From positions 41,875,576 through 41,939,575 of the forward strand of contig NC_056036.1 in NCBI RefSeq assembly GCF_004379255.2: DNA of 64,000 bases, read 5' to 3'. The notes under the pieces were generated by a model. The model made no database searches and had not been told where the DNA came from. It worked only from the letters and a program-made list of their open reading frames with translations. This document shows positions 47,874-61,600 of the stretch, piece by piece. The translations under genes were made by a program, and so were the position numbers. The DNA comes from Salvia splendens (taxonomy: Eukaryota > Streptophyta > Magnoliopsida > Lamiales > Lamiaceae). Within the stretch, counting starts at the first letter, position 1, and every line of letters begins with the position of its first letter.

Positions 47874-48985
47874 ATAGAAAGAGAGTTATGAGCTAAAATA
47901 AGAAAGCAAAGCAAAACCCCTCATTTCTCAAACACAATATTCCACTATATACAGAGAGACTGTAAAAAAAGCAAACCACATTCCCCCAATTAAAGGTGAA
48001 GACAGTCACATCATTGAAGAGCAGTTTCTAGAGGAATCTTGCAGCCCCAAATGGCAAAAAGACTGAACCTTTGGGATAAAATCATAGCTGTAGTGAGGGG
48101 AAATCTTGAGAATGAAGGAGGAGGGGAATGATTACATCAGAGATTCCATTTGCGTCATTTATGCAAACACCTTGAGCGCTATATTGTCTGTTTTGTACAG
48201 TACATTCAAATTCAAAGTGAGAAGAAGTGAAGTGTGTTAGAAAAAGGTGAAAGGAAAGGAAAGGAAAGGAAAAGAAAACCCATATTTCAAGCTCCAAGAA
48301 CCAAAAGCGCTAACAAACAAACAACATTTCAAAGCCAACCAGATTCAGAGACGGATTGGCCTCATTTTACAAACTACAAACATAAGATTACACATATATG
48401 CATAATTTAGTCACTATTGCAATAACACTCACAGAAATGGGGAAGAAAATAACTCTGGTTTGCTGTGTATTTGCGCTCTTTGGCTACACTACTTTCATAG
48501 TACAAAATGTAGACTAAATTCTACTTTAACCCCAAAAATAATTTTCAGAAACCACAATTGTTAGCTTGAATGAATTTTTAAAAAAAGGTGCATATTTAAA
48601 TTAGGCTAAATTTCCTGGAAAATTCATTAAATTTTAGTCAATTTCTTGTCAATTTCGCAATCGTAAAAATAGTCGATTATGCGATAATTTTGATATTTTT
48701 TGCTATTATCCCATATCTCAGAATTCGAGAAAATTAATTATGATATGGAAGACGGAAAATACATCTACTCAAATTCACACCTTTAATTTCATAAATTAAA
48801 ACAATGTCATTTAATATATCTAATCAGTGATGTCTTTAATCTTTTATATATGTGTGTCATTTAACATATCTAATCAGTTATGTCTTTAATCTTTTATATA
48901 TGTGTGTGTCATGTTAATAAATTAAAACATGAAGAATGAACAATTTTTCAACATGCAAAAATAAGAAAAAAAATTAATACAATCA
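47874..48985. other. Upstream region of CORYNE, no gene seen
   Basis: Probably holds the CORYNE promoter and 5' UTR. A (GGAAA)n run is at 48246-48278. A 52-bp tandem duplication (CATTTAAYATATCTAATCAG with TTTAATCTTTTATATATGTG) lies at 48808-48910. Confidence 0.45.
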
Positions 48986-49525
48986 CTAGGATGTCCACAA
49001 TAGTTAGCCCATGCCCAAGCCACAAAAACTTGCCCAGGGCAAAGAACTTGTTCAAGGCTACAAAAAAACTTGTTCACCCTAATAGTGGACAAGCCCAAGC
49101 CACAAAATTAATTATTTTTTCAATTTTTGGTATATTTTAATTTAATTAGAATAAAAATTATCGGAATATAATAATTAGAAAAAATGCATAATTTAATTAA
49201 AAAAATTAAAACCAAATCTTCGTTGCATTATAGATAGGGGAAAATTATACAACGAAAATTTTAAAAAAACACTAAAATGAAGTATTTATATAAAATTTTA
49301 GAAAATTTTCAAAAATTATAGAAAAAAAATGAAACCTAGCCGGGCACCGCGGCTCTCGGTCGCTGCAATAGGGCGCCGTGCCCAAGAGCCTCGGCCAGGC
49401 CAACTGCTCGGCGCGCCCATGCCCCCCCCCCCGGCCGCGGCTCTGCTTGTCCTCCACTATTTAGGAGCCGCTGCCCGACCAAGTCTCATGCCCAAGAGCC
49501 GCGGCTCCCTATCGTGGATACTCTA
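48986..49525. mobile_element. Harbinger-like MITE with CTAGGATGTCCACAATAG ends
   Basis: The left end TAGGATGTCCACAATAG and the inverted right end CTATCGTGGATACTCTA bound ~540 bp. Inside, blocks such as CCCAAGCCACAAAA and CCCAAGAGCC/CGGCTC repeat, with a GC-rich right half. The ends resemble the GAGCATCCACAATGG type. The target-site duplication is unclear (CTA/TAA). Confidence 0.65.
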
Positions 49526-51015
49526 AATATACTACTAGTAATCTTCTATTTTCAAAAATTGAGTTATTGACCAAACTTCATAGAATTTCAACAATTTGCT
49601 CTTTAAATTGCTATAAACAAGTAGAATGGACTTAAAAGTGTAAAATTGATGGGATATTATTGGTTCAATTATCATTAACACATGGATACCCCATTCTATT
49701 GGAAGGTAAATCTTCATCAACCATAGTATGACTTTTTTAGGAAAGTAGTGCATTTTTCTACGTGTAAACTAGACTCACACAAACAAAATAGAACACAAAA
49801 TAGAACACATGCACAAATAGAACACATCAATACCTATAGAAATCCAATACAATTTATACAACCATTCAACAAACAAAATAAGTACTCCTACTACTTCATA
49901 CAAAATAAACCATGTCTAACAACCTCCAACTCTAGTAAATATGTTTAGAGGCCCTTGAAAAGTAAAGTTATGTGTATTCACCATTATATAACTAAAGTAT
50001 ACACATGCACAAATGACTTAATTTAAAATTTGGAAATCATCATTGAATGCATAAATATATGTACTCCTACATGTTTTCTTGAATTTGTAAAAAGGGTCTA
50101 CTTGTATAGGGAGATTGTAGTATTATAGTATATAGTTCAATTACAAATTTTTGTTTTGCACAAGCATAGGCCACGATTGGAACATTATATAGTACTATAT
50201 GTCATGTCAAATGCTTTCTTTGTTCCACTAAAAATAAAGCGCTTTTTTTTTATCCCATTAAAAAAAATATTTGTAAAAAAAGAAACAACACTTATATCAT
50301 CTCTATTTTTTTCTCTCTTTTACTTTCCTCTCTCTTTATTAACTTACAAAATATTTACATTGCATAAAATTATGTATCGGAAACCAAATGTTTTATTGGT
50401 ACAGATGAGGTTACTTTATATGGATAGTAAGATATTATTCTCATTTAATCTATATTCAATATTTCCTAATTTATGCTATACATTTAATTTGATTATTAAC
50501 ATTATTAATTTTATCATAAATTTCTTTAGAAGTGATGTTTTCTTTCATTTTTTGGCAATTTCAAACAAATAAATAAAAATCAACCCCCATTTTTTACAGA
50601 ATTTATCAAACCAATTAAATAAAGTTTTTAAAATATTAGAATCAAACAAATGTATACTCAATGCAGATAACACTAAGAATGTAATCAAATGCAAACTCTA
50701 AATATTGTACAAACTTCAAACTATAATCTGGACAGTTAAAAAATATCAACAAATTATAATATAATAGCAACAAAAAATATCAATGCAGTGTCAATGGTTG
50801 ACTACGGGCAATGCTGCATAACATTTCTCTCTATTATTATGGTTTAGTTCACGCTAGCTATATTTGTTTTGTTTATTTATACATTTAGTTTAATTCTATT
50901 AAATCAACATTATTATAGACGTCGTCAATTTTATAATTGGCAAAAAAGTTAAACTTGATTTATTCATTTTCTCATTATCTTTAAATAAATTAATTAATAA
51001 TTATAGTAGTATTAA
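49526..51015. other. Intergenic, no gene seen
   Basis: AT-rich. A degenerate Stowaway-like segment may lie at 50215-50330. Short ORFs are low-complexity and unsupported. Confidence 0.4.
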
Positions 51016-53431
51016 TCTGTACATATATAAAAGGAGAGTTTTGGGGATATTTACAAAAATGCCATTTTAATTAAAAAGCTATTTATTGATTAAAATTATT
51101 ATTATCAATAGATTTTTTAGATATGGCAGTTATATGAACGTGATTTGAAAGTGTGAAAAAAACTGCTATAAGACATTCATTATGATTTAATTTATACTAA
51201 ATGCTAGTATCACATTTCTAAATAAAAGTGTACAATATTATTTATTTTTGTAATAACTAGGGATAGTGAAAAATTTTATTAATAAGACAATATAGATTTT
51301 TATTAAAATTATGAATGTGGAAAGTTTTGTTTCTATGGGAGTGGATTTGAAGAGACTAGAAGATGAAGAGATGATATTATGGCATGATTTTGTTCTTAAG
51401 GAACGTGGAGTGCTAATTGAATGCATGTATTATAAATTCAATCATAGAAGCTTATACTTTTTTTATATTGCTAGACTATTTCGCAAGATACAGTAAGTTT
51501 GATTGCTGCATCGAAGTTGTATGATGTATATTTTGAATGTAGGGTTACATTATGTGTTTCTATGATGTATGGTAGAATTTTAAAGGTTTAGAAAATTTAT
51601 GCTAACTTTTAGTTTTTATCTATTATTGTGGAGTTTTTCTTATAAAAGTTGGGGATTACAATGCCTTGGTTATGAAATAAGTGGGTAGATTTTATCAGAA
51701 GAAATATTTGTGTGTGCATTTGAAAAAAATCATTTAAGTTTCTGCTCCATCTAATGTGTTTTCTGGGGTACTTCTTTTACCAAATTAGGGTATATATCTC
51801 CGCCAAGAGGAGTTAAGGCCGCCATGGAGATGCAACGCAAGAGAAGAGCTCAAGTTTTAGAATCTGAAGGTATATTTTGGAATAAATGAATTTAGCCTTC
51901 TCAGTAAGTGTTGAAAATTGTTTCGCTTTGTTATTTTTAGAATGTATTTGAACCCCTTTTTTCCACAGCCATAACATGTTTTTTTGCACATTGTGGGGAG
52001 ATGTTGTTGATTCCTATCTTCAATAACTAGAAATAATTAAAGGAAAAATGCCCATTATTATTGTCCAATTTTGCAAGCCAACTTTGCTTCGCGGTAAGTG
52101 TCATTTTTGTATTAATTATATGTAATTTTCTGTTGCGACAAATTAATAACTTTAAAAAGTTAAATTTTAGGCACGATTCGTGTGAATACCCACTTTAATA
52201 CATCTAGGGTTTACATCAACCAAGATATTGATGAGATTTCCAATTTCAAAGAGAGGTAAAGCAATTTTCCTTACATATTTAGAGTTTTGATTTTAAATCA
52301 CTCTTTATTATAGTATTGACTCTCCTTGAAATGTTAATGGTCTTAACATCCACGTGATATCATCATAGGATTTCTGGTGACGTCGTTTTCTTGTCTCAAG
52401 AATCAATTTATCGTTTTACTGATACAAGGGTGTCTAATGAATTTGATGGCTTGGTCGTAAAGACTCTAAGCCAAGATGAAATGGCTGTATGAATCCTAAA
52501 TTTGTAATCCTTTCCATCTTTACTTTGTAACCACCTTTTCATTATGTATTATGTTGTGCATTATTATAACATGTAAAAACTATAAAATCAATGATTTTTT
52601 GGGATATCTACAAATATTTGGAGTATTTTTTTGGGGAAGTTTTGTAATTTATAGGAACCATTTGTATCTGCATCTTGATATAAGGTGAAATACCTATTTA
52701 AATTTTTTGGATTTGGAAGCACGATAGATTTTGAATTTTTTTTCTTTATGTTTTTTATGAAATTTTGTTATTTTAACATTATCAGAATCGTTAGTTAATT
52801 ATATTTTAATTGATTGTTTATTGCATATCAATTTTATAAATTTGTTATTATTGAGTTATTGAATATATACTAAAATATAAATAATTTACTTATAGTTGGT
52901 CTGATATTAAATTTTTCTTAACTGGGGCGGAGGGAGAATTTTATTGATATTTGGCTCATTTGTTGGTCATGATGGGTATATTTTAAAGTTAAGGGTTTAT
53001 GATTTAGGTTTCAAGGTTTGAGTTTTTAGTGTATAGGGTCACTATATTGCAATGAAATGAAGCTCGACTAGGAAGTGTCTCACCAGTGCAATCTTAAATT
53101 ATTGCAACGTAAACTTGCTCATGCAGTTATAACTCAAAGGTTAATTCATATTTTCACATAATTTTATGCTTTTTAATTTTAAGTCTGATATTTAAATGTC
53201 AACACAAATAAGTGTTGAAATTTTAATGTGATCGTATTGACATTTTAAAAAAAATTAGCATTTAAATGCACTCTTGTGGCCATGTGGGGTTATTGTGATT
53301 GAAAAAGTATAATCCAAAGTAAGAATATGTCTAATATTCTTTTATTTATAATTTCACAAATTTTATTTCGCATAATGAAATAAATATGAAAAAATTAAAA
53401 TGAGCCGTGCGTCGCACGAGCGTGATACTAG
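51016..53431 (+). mobile_element. Helitron (non-autonomous), 2.4 kb
   Basis: The 5' end TCTGTACATATATAAAAGGA begins with TC after a host A (51015). The 3' end has the perfect short hairpin CGTGCG-T-CGCACG (53406-53418), then nine bases and CTAG (53428-53431) followed by a host T. A-T insertion without duplication, TC...CTAG ends and a hairpin about 10 bp before the terminus are the Helitron signature. Inside is a broken RPA-like gene. No RepHel protein is present, so mobility would need a helper. Confidence 0.8.
51795..52492 (+). pseudogene. RPA70-like (OB-fold) pseudogene within the Helitron
   Basis: Exon-like blocks with good splice borders: ~51795-51870, 51969-52093, 52171-52255 and 52369-52492. 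The second reads CTLWGDVVDSYLQ, a stop at 52024, then LEIIKGKMPIIIVQFCKP; the third RVNTHFNTSRVYINQDIDEI; the fourth ISGDVVFLSQES and LVVKTLSQDEM. CTLWGD...VIVQFC and the following beta-rich segment are typical of single-stranded-DNA-binding domain B of replication protein A large subunits. Plant Helitrons often carry RPA-like genes. Here the in-frame stop (and a likely frame slip in the T run before it) kills the gene. Zinc-finger and N-terminal domains are absent. Confidence 0.7.
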
Positions 53432-53900
53432 TTTTTAATAAAATTTCAGTTATTTGATAAGTTGAGATTAGACGTTTACCGCGCATGGGTCCCGCCGAAG
53501 GAACACGTAGATTAGCAGCTGCGCTATGTCTGTGGGCCGAAAGCATAACATCATCGGACCTTGTGCTCCATCTCAGCCTTCCATTTCCTGCCCATTTATT
53601 TATAGCCGTCGATCTCCATACACGCGAATTTATGCAAAATCACTTTTTCTATATTCTAAATTATTATAATCAAAAAATAAAGATGCGAAAAATTGGTGAA
53701 GCGTGTTGGGCTGGACCTCTGAATTAGGACCTCATTTTCTCCAATAATTTGCTTTTCCATTTATTAGGAGTATCTTATTTTAGCCACGCAATCATTTTCT
53801 TTCTTATCAAATTCATATTTTAATCAGCATATTCGTACCATTTCAATGATAATATCTCTCTTGGCCTTGAATAACGGGTAGTATGTATTAAATTTAATGG
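53432..53900. other. Intergenic, no gene seen
   Basis: AT-rich; the ORF at 53485-53727 has no domain and is probably chance. Confidence 0.4.
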
Positions 53901-54050
53901 CAAATTAAACTAAGAATAGAGTCACTAGAGCACTCACAATAGTGCGGACGATAACCACCCGATGCAGGCAAATTAAACTAAGAATAGAGTCATTAGAGCA
54001 TTCACAATGGGGCGGACGATAGCGCGCCAGATGCATGAATAGATTCATTA
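53901..54050. repeat. Tandem copies of a Harbinger element end
   Basis: A ~68-bp unit CAAATTAAACTAAGAATAGA + GTCAYTAGAGCAYTCACAAT + GCGGACGATA occurs at 53901 and 53969 and, in part, runs into the true element end at 54051. Thus the same transposon terminus is present three times in a row. Confidence 0.8.
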
Positions 54051-54946
54051 GAGCATCCACAATGGGGCGGACGATACCGCGCCCGATGCATCGGGCGAGC
54101 TATTGTCCGCCACTGTGGGTGCGCGGACGACGGACAATGCGTCGTCCGCGCCCTAAGCTTAGTCCGCGGACGAAGGGCGGACGATAGGGCATCGTCAGCG
54201 CCATCATCCGCCCACTGTGGGCGACGCGGACGATGTAACTCGTTTTAGTTTTTTTTTATTCGAAAATTTTGTTTATATAAATACCACATCCTCATATTTC
54301 ATTTGTAACTTTTCGATTCACTTTTCAACTCTCAAATTAAGCTATAAAATGGATTTCGGTGGATACTCAAGTCCTGGTAGCCCGATATTTGGAGATGGCG
54401 CACGGTGGCCATGTACACAACCTGGCGAATATCGGTCGTTCGACGACAACACGCAGCACGACCCCGACTTCAGTACGGATTCGTACGGTCTCTCTGACAT
54501 GGAGCCGTCTCCAACTCGTCGTCGTCGATCCCGACCCCGACCCCTACCCCGGCGACAACTGCCTACTCGGATTTGGCAACGGCCTCGATGGCGCGGACGT
54601 TGTTGGATACGCACAACGCCCTTATGAAGTGTACGGATCCGACCAGAGCTTAATACCTCCAGGGGTTGATCGATTAGTTGCGCTGAAAGTTGAGGCTTTT
54701 GTAGAATAGTCAATTTTTTTTATTTATAACCATTATAACTTTTTTTAATCAATGTATTATTTGTCGTTTCTATTTAATCGTTGTGTTTTTTAATTAGTTT
54801 GCATTTATATATTTGAAAACATTTAAATTAATTAACAAAACAATAGTAAAACCTATAGGGCGCCCCACTGCAGGTGTAAGGGTAGAAGGATAAAATGCTG
54901 ACGTGGCGGTGCATAGGGCGAGCTTTAGGGCGCCCCAGTGGATGCC
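54051..54946 (+). mobile_element. Non-autonomous PIF/Harbinger element with ORF1 remnant
   Basis: Ends GAGCATCCACAATGGGGCGG and the inverted CGCCCCAGTGGATGCC are flanked by TTA on both sides (54048-54050 and 54947-54949). 896 bp. GC-rich GCGGACGA repeats occupy the first 180 bp, followed by TATATAAATACC (about 54272) and a short ORF1-type gene. No transposase. Confidence 0.85.
54349..54708 (+). pseudogene. Truncated Harbinger ORF1-type gene
   Basis: An ATG at 54349 gives MDFGGYSSPGSPIFGDGARW, then SYGLSDMEPSP and an arginine-rich tail ending at 54627. In the other frame LLDTHNALMKCTDPTRALI and GVDRLVALKVEAF follow, which resemble the C-terminal part of ORF1 proteins of this family. The central Myb-like domain is deleted and the two ends lie in different frames, so this is a deletion derivative. 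Confidence 0.55.
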
Positions 54947-54949
54947 TTA

Positions 54950-55683
54950 GATTTAATCAAATTAATAACGTATCATGTTCCTATACATTTTTAGAGCTAA
55001 ATGTCTTAAATTATGTTTTACAGATTAAACTGGTTGCATGTAATTTTTATAGTCTTAAATTATGTTTTGAAAACCTTATTATATTCCCCAAAATAACTAT
55101 TTATACGCCTATTAACTATTTCTATTTTTCATCTATTTTTTGGGAATTTATTCCTACACTTCTCAATCACATGATCACAAGGAAATTATGATTCATCTAG
55201 CCCCCATAACTAATTAAACTAAATAAATATTGCAAAAAAGGGGACCATACAAACTACATGCATTTACCACCTAAAAACAACATAAATTTAGAAGAGAACT
55301 CCTATCCAAATTCTTGGCAATGTATACACACAACTCAAAAACAAAACAAAACAAAACAAAAACAAAACAAAATCAACATCCTAACTATACCACCATGTGC
55401 AACAACACGCCATTAAAATAAATAATAACTCAACAAACATTATACTTATAATACACCAATTTCATTACAGCTAAATCTTTTTCTCATCACCATTAATCAT
55501 AATGGCTAAATTAACCTCAAGATCATCAATGTAGAAGCATATATGCTACCTCTGCAGAAGCCCGGGATTCATGAACGGCGTTCTCCTTCCGAGAGCAAGC
55601 GATCATACATAATTACAGTAGACTTGCTCCCAACGCCCCCGGAACCATCTTCCTCACTGAAAACGATGCATTGATTGAGCTCG
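54950..55683. other. Intergenic, 3' flank of VAN3
   Basis: No gene is seen. An (AAAAC)n run lies at about 55336-55372. The part from about 55440 is probably the 3' UTR of the minus-strand VAN3 gene. Confidence 0.45.
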
Positions 55684-58600
55684 TCATCCATGTGATTCCG
55701 ACAGTATCGCAAGGACCTCATTGTCGTCAAAACTAGTTTCTAGGGCAAGCTGAAGTGCAGATCTTCCTTGGTCGTCAACAGCTCGCGGATCAGCCCCTCT
55801 GAAGTAATTAATCACAATTAGATTTTAGATATGGCGATGCAGCGTGCCTCGTTAGCATGTGAGATTATTCACCGACTCGTTACCTTGTTAGGAGAAGCTT
55901 TGCTAATGCGGCTTTGCCTTTGATGATAGACCGATGAAGGGGTGTGTGTGACCTAGAGTCGGTAGTGTTTATGCTTGCGCCGTATTGCAAGAGAAGCTCT
56001 ATCATTCCTATATCCGCAGTCTCACAAGCAAGGTGAAGCAAGGAGCATCCATCGAGATCCTCAGCGTGAATGTCGTCTTCGCTCGTGCATGGCGGGTTCG
56101 TGGAGCTTGGAAACGTATCGTGCAACACCTCAGCTTCCAAGCAATCGGAGTAGGGATCATCATGGCCGGTCTGCTCTTGCAACAGCATTACTCGGGCAAG
56201 GGTAAGAGACGAGCTGCTAGCTCCTTGCCCGTAAATAGCATTTATGTCTAATTCTGAGTGAACGATGAGCCCATACACAGCCTTCTTGTCGTTGGCACGG
56301 ACAGCATCCCAGATCTGTTGTACTAGAGGCTGGTGGTCCATGGCCTTCCGAACAAAAATCTTATCCGCATACTGTTCAAATGGAAACAGCATACGATAAG
56401 ACGAGATACTGTATAACAAGAATACGAGGATGATAAGAAAACTACCTTGGCATGAATGAATTTCTCCTTCGTAGAAATTGGATCTGTGGGACTGGGCTTG
56501 CTGAAGTAAAGCATTTGTCGCTTATTAGCCTCGTACAACCTTCATAAGAAACCAAAATATAAGCGACGACATACAGAGAATTTACACCAAAAGCAGCTCA
56601 ACAAAGCAACAGAACTTGTTGTGTTAAAACAAGCTTTACCCCGTGGAGCCAAGATCGACTTGGAAGACACCCTGCGACTGCAGTAATTCCTCCCATACTG
56701 AATTGGCGAAGGTGTTTCCCAGAGACTGAAATAAATTTAAAACAGACGGCTCCCAGACCTTAACATCGAGAGTTAGTGACCTCACCTGCAAGGAGGAGCA
56801 AGAATCGACTTGCACATTAACTATAATATAAGCAAAATCCCAAATGTGTTTGGTTTCGAGGGATTATGTAAAACATAGGTAAGGCCTAGTAATAATGCTA
56901 CCTATACCTTAGATATGTGCACACCGAGATTACGATGAACACCAGAGCATTCGATGCATACAAGAACACCCAGATTCAAGGATGCCCAATCTGGTTCAGA
57001 AGCACCACAATCAGCACATTTGTCGTTACCGCAGACTTTCCGCAGTGCATCTATTGGCTTCTCAGTTTTAAGACCGGTTCTTTGCTGTTGTGTGTTTCTC
57101 ACATGACGGTCTATCTGTAATGAGTTCAACCTCTCTGAAGTGTACTCTTCGATTGCTCCATGATCAAAGTCAGCGCTTTCAAATGAACTACTCTCGCTGG
57201 TGGACCGATGATGACCGCTTCCCATCGGACTAACGGGTAAACACTGAACAACGATAGGACGCGTTCAGTAGTGAAAAATATTCAGATCACAGATGATTAG
57301 TGTATAACAACTCGGAAATGTTACCCTATCGGGAGTCTGGGAACTCAACAATGATGCTATCACCCCCGTGATTTTCTCAATCCAATCCATTTGATCCAGG
57401 GCACTCTCTGCCTGACAAGCAAACAGAACAATTCGTGAATGTCGAAACAATAGCATACTTGAGAAGTATAAAACTGTAAAATCAGACCTGTAGTGTGTAG
57501 TTCTTTGTTGGGGAAATTATTCGGAAGCAGAATCTTAAATCTGATTGGTCAGCATCAACTTTTATTGTTGAAGTTAACAAGTTGACGGTATGATGAGCAA
57601 CCGATTTCTCGTCATGTACCCCACCATGATAATGAGAATACAACCAGCGACTTAGCAATCCAGAACCCAATTCAGAACTATTCCGTTGATTAGAAAGTTG
57701 AGCGCCCGAACCCTGCAGCCAAAGATATCTCGTGGGATTGAAAGGACTGAATTTCTGGAGAAAAAAGTACCATCTACGTTACATAAGGGTTTAGTTCAAG
57801 TATCCACTCACAGAAGGTTTGCTGCTTCTTTTGCGATAATAGTACAACATTCCTCGGCTATCAAGGACAAAGAACCTTCTTTTCCAATCACCCCTCAGGT
57901 TCGAGGATCGCTTCGAGAGGTAACCCTGTCTAATTGTTTGGACCTGAATGAAATTCCAAGCTTCAGCGACGCATAAAGAAAAGAAAATGAATAAGCTAGA
58001 GAAATTGACTGAGCGTTTTAACGTCAAAGCTCTCTAACCTTTCCTCTTGCAGCGGATTGCATGACAGCCTCTATCATCTTATGCGAACTCCTCCCAATGG
58101 CTTGTATTCCATCTCCTTTTGGAGATCCTTTTGAACCATTTGAGGACCACCGGCTTTCCCTATCAATCTGTCTTTTATATTCCTGCATCCTCTCGTTAAG
58201 AGCTGCTTGTTCATAGTTGGATCTCTCTTTTGATTGTTTCGCATAAGTCGAGACCTGCACCAAATATTAACAATCCATATAATATTTCTCGGGTCATAAT
58301 ATTATAGAATTCATATAGTGTGTCCAAAACACTAATGGAAGGAAAAGTAACTTTAGGGAATTTCAAATAATCATCATTACTCATATACTCGACTAATTCA
58401 ACGACCCGAAGAAATTGACACAAACCTGGTTAATATATGGTTCCATTTGATGCAACAGCTCATATCCCTACACAAACCAAAGAATAGAGGGGTTGGAAAC
58501 GACAGAATCACTAGATTGAGAGGTTTGACCACTTCATCATTAAGTTCTACCTGTTTGAAGTAGCGAAGATGAGAAGCCATTGTCTCACTAACTGCTTCTA

Positions 58601-61600
58601 AGAACTCAAATCTTTTCTTTGCTTCAACATTTGAAAGAGCAGTAACCTGGATGGTAAGAATTCAAATTAAGCAAATTAAGCACATTCGAAATTTTGTGCA
58701 ACAGAACCATAATTCGAATTTGAAATAATCAAAAGATATATAGTAAGTGGAAAATCACTAACCAGATTAAATCGCGCCTGCTCAAAAGTTGACCGAGCAT
58801 GATGGAGTTCCTGGATAATTCCAAGATACAACGTTAAAACATGCAGTTAAGGGTATTATATGGAATTAATGATTTAGCTTCATGCGACAAATTTGATAGT
58901 TACCTCCTCCAGGACAGTTGCTACATCACTTCTTGTGCCTTTTCGTAATGACAAAAACTTCTCACGAGCCTGTAGAACTATAATAGATTTACTAACAAAA
59001 TTTACCCAAGTTGTCAAAGAAGTCTATCATAATAAACACCCCGCTTCTTAGAGACGAAACTGACAACCCCAAAGTACTGCTAGGCTGCTAGCAATTGTTA
59101 TGGGGTTTTAGCAATTGATTCAGTTTTACTCATCCCAAGCTCATAACAATGACTCTATCTGGCATGTTACGAAAATTTTGAAGGACCTTCATGGCCGGAT
59201 TTCAGAAGAAAGGTAAAAAATGTGTGGACAAATTATAAGTTAACGCTACTGGTACGTTCCGTTGCTGTCCTAATGCAGCAATTCTAAAGTTCAAATTTAA
59301 AAATGCTCGATCCCAACTCTTCAACCCAACAAGGTGCCCAGGCAGAAGACACTGGATGCTACATGCAAAAGCAAAGGAGAATAGGTATGGAACAATACCT
59401 GGTCATAGAGAAGACTAGCCTTGTCAAAGCGTTTGCGTGCCTCCTGTGTGCTAAAACCCATTAGTGAAATGATCAAAAACTACAGACAGCAGAACATATG
59501 GATAAAGATGACATAATAAATGTTTACAGGAGGCATGCCAATTTCAATACGAGTAGAATAAATACATGGAGGTGGCTCGGTAAGATAATACTACAATAAC
59601 ACTGGACCCAAGAACTTGGGTTGTATGCATAGAATGATAGAATACTACAATAAGTTGTGGAAGGTGAGATTTTGGGCCTGATGAAGAATACTAGATTTCA
59701 TTTAACTAGTTTCCATCAAGAAAAAGGCATTTAGAACGAAAGACGTTCAAGTGGATCACACAGATAAAGGACTCTGGCGAGTGGTGAGACAAATAACATG
59801 GCAGCAAATTTTGAGGTAATGATTACCAATTAAAGACAGCAAGCAAATAATATATATTGCAGTTTTTATCAAATCTAAAAGAGTAAAAGAGAAAAGGGTA
59901 CCTTGACATCATGCAAATCCAAATTTACAAACTGCAGCAATCGATCATTTAGCAAGTGTTCAACCTGCACAAGTAAAAAAGCATACAGTTATATGCACAT
60001 TTGCATGATAACTTATCAAACATCTTAGTATTCACAATCAAATCCAATATCCGTGTCGTTCATAAAAGTAGATAAAACGATGTCTATCAAAGTTACAGAT
60101 GAAGTACAGCTTCATTTTCAAAACAAGTTCCAAGAGACTGATAACACATTTTTTCCTCAGTGGCCTCAGCTGTATACGAAGTATATACTAGATCGAGACC
60201 AGATTCATAAGTGCATACCTGAGATCTAAGAACTTCTTTGTATGTCCCAATTTCCCTCAATGCAATGGTGAATTTCGTCATTACAGGACCTACACGGGCA
60301 AGAATTTTAAACTAACAGTACCAATTTTAATCAATTCACTGATTAATGCCCACTGCCATAAAGAAAATAAATAGGAGTGTTACCAATAAGAGAACCAAAA
60401 AAATACTGTGGAACAAGATCAGACAAATTCAAGAACAAATTGAGTCTTGATCCATAAAGATCTAGACAGATGTGACCATAACACAGATTTTTTAGGTGTA
60501 TAGCATGTGGTACGATGTCGGCACATATATACCATATCATCAGATCAATTAAACAATATTAACGTGACTAAGATTTCTCTAGATCGTGCAATGAGAGAGA
60601 GAGAGAGTAACGTGTATTCCCATGGATTGACATTTGACACTCAAGAATCCATATGGCAGTCAGCACAGGCAAATTTTCATGGCTGTTAATGAAGATAAAT
60701 ACTTATGCAAGACATCTAACTAGATTGCAGACAGTGAATATTTAGAACGTCCATTTATACCTCCAAAGGCAACACTAATAGGGTCATTATGGCCTCCACC
60801 AAAAGTTTCCAGAGCACTAGCAAAAGCTATGTCTCCATCATATCCCTCACCGAGTCCTTCACTGTAAGCAAAAAAAAGATGCTTCAAACTTTAGACTCCA
60901 CATTATCAAATAGAAAAATAGAGAATAACATGTAAGTCTAGTGTTCTAGAAACTGAAGAATGTTGGTCTCACGTGTATCTTCGACATCCTTTGCAAAACT
61001 TCAAACATCTTTCACCCAAGGAGTCGGCACCTTCCTCCAAAGTTTGTATCTGTTCATCGAAAAAGTACAGTTACAGAACCACCATCGGAAAAAAAATCAA
61101 AGAGCATCAAGAAGCAAATTACTGGAATGACACATACGCTCTCAGAGAGTCAGAGACTAGTAAAGTCTTTTAAATAGGATATACTTTGCTTTCTTAGAAA
61201 TTTGTATACCAGCAAAACATTTCTAGAATATCCTTGAATGTGAAGTGTTCAAAGTAGCTCAGATTATAATGGAAGTCTCATTATTTCTTTCAACATCGGC
61301 AATAACACAACTCTTGGCATCATCACGCCCACACATTGATAACACAATTTGTTTGGCGACTAGAAAATGTCGCAGTGCCAGGACTTCCTTACTTTCCTCA
61401 TATAAACTGAAGCCCAAAAGGCGAAAGACGAAAAAAAAGGAGTACATGCTTGCAAGTTATCAAATGTTTGAGGAAATTGAATATCTACCACTGTCACTTT
61501 ACGATGCCATGTACCGAGGGAAGAAAATTAAGCCAAAAAACCCCCCCAACATATCTTCAATCTTGAGACATGAGCTAAACCTAAACATTTCTACAACAAA

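Noticed and set aside
50156..50572. 138-aa plus-strand ORF
   Set aside because: Low-complexity Phe/Leu/Ile-rich translation of AT-rich DNA, no start context or homology that I recognise.
53485..53727. 80-aa ORF beside the Helitron end
   Set aside because: No domain and no codon or splice support.
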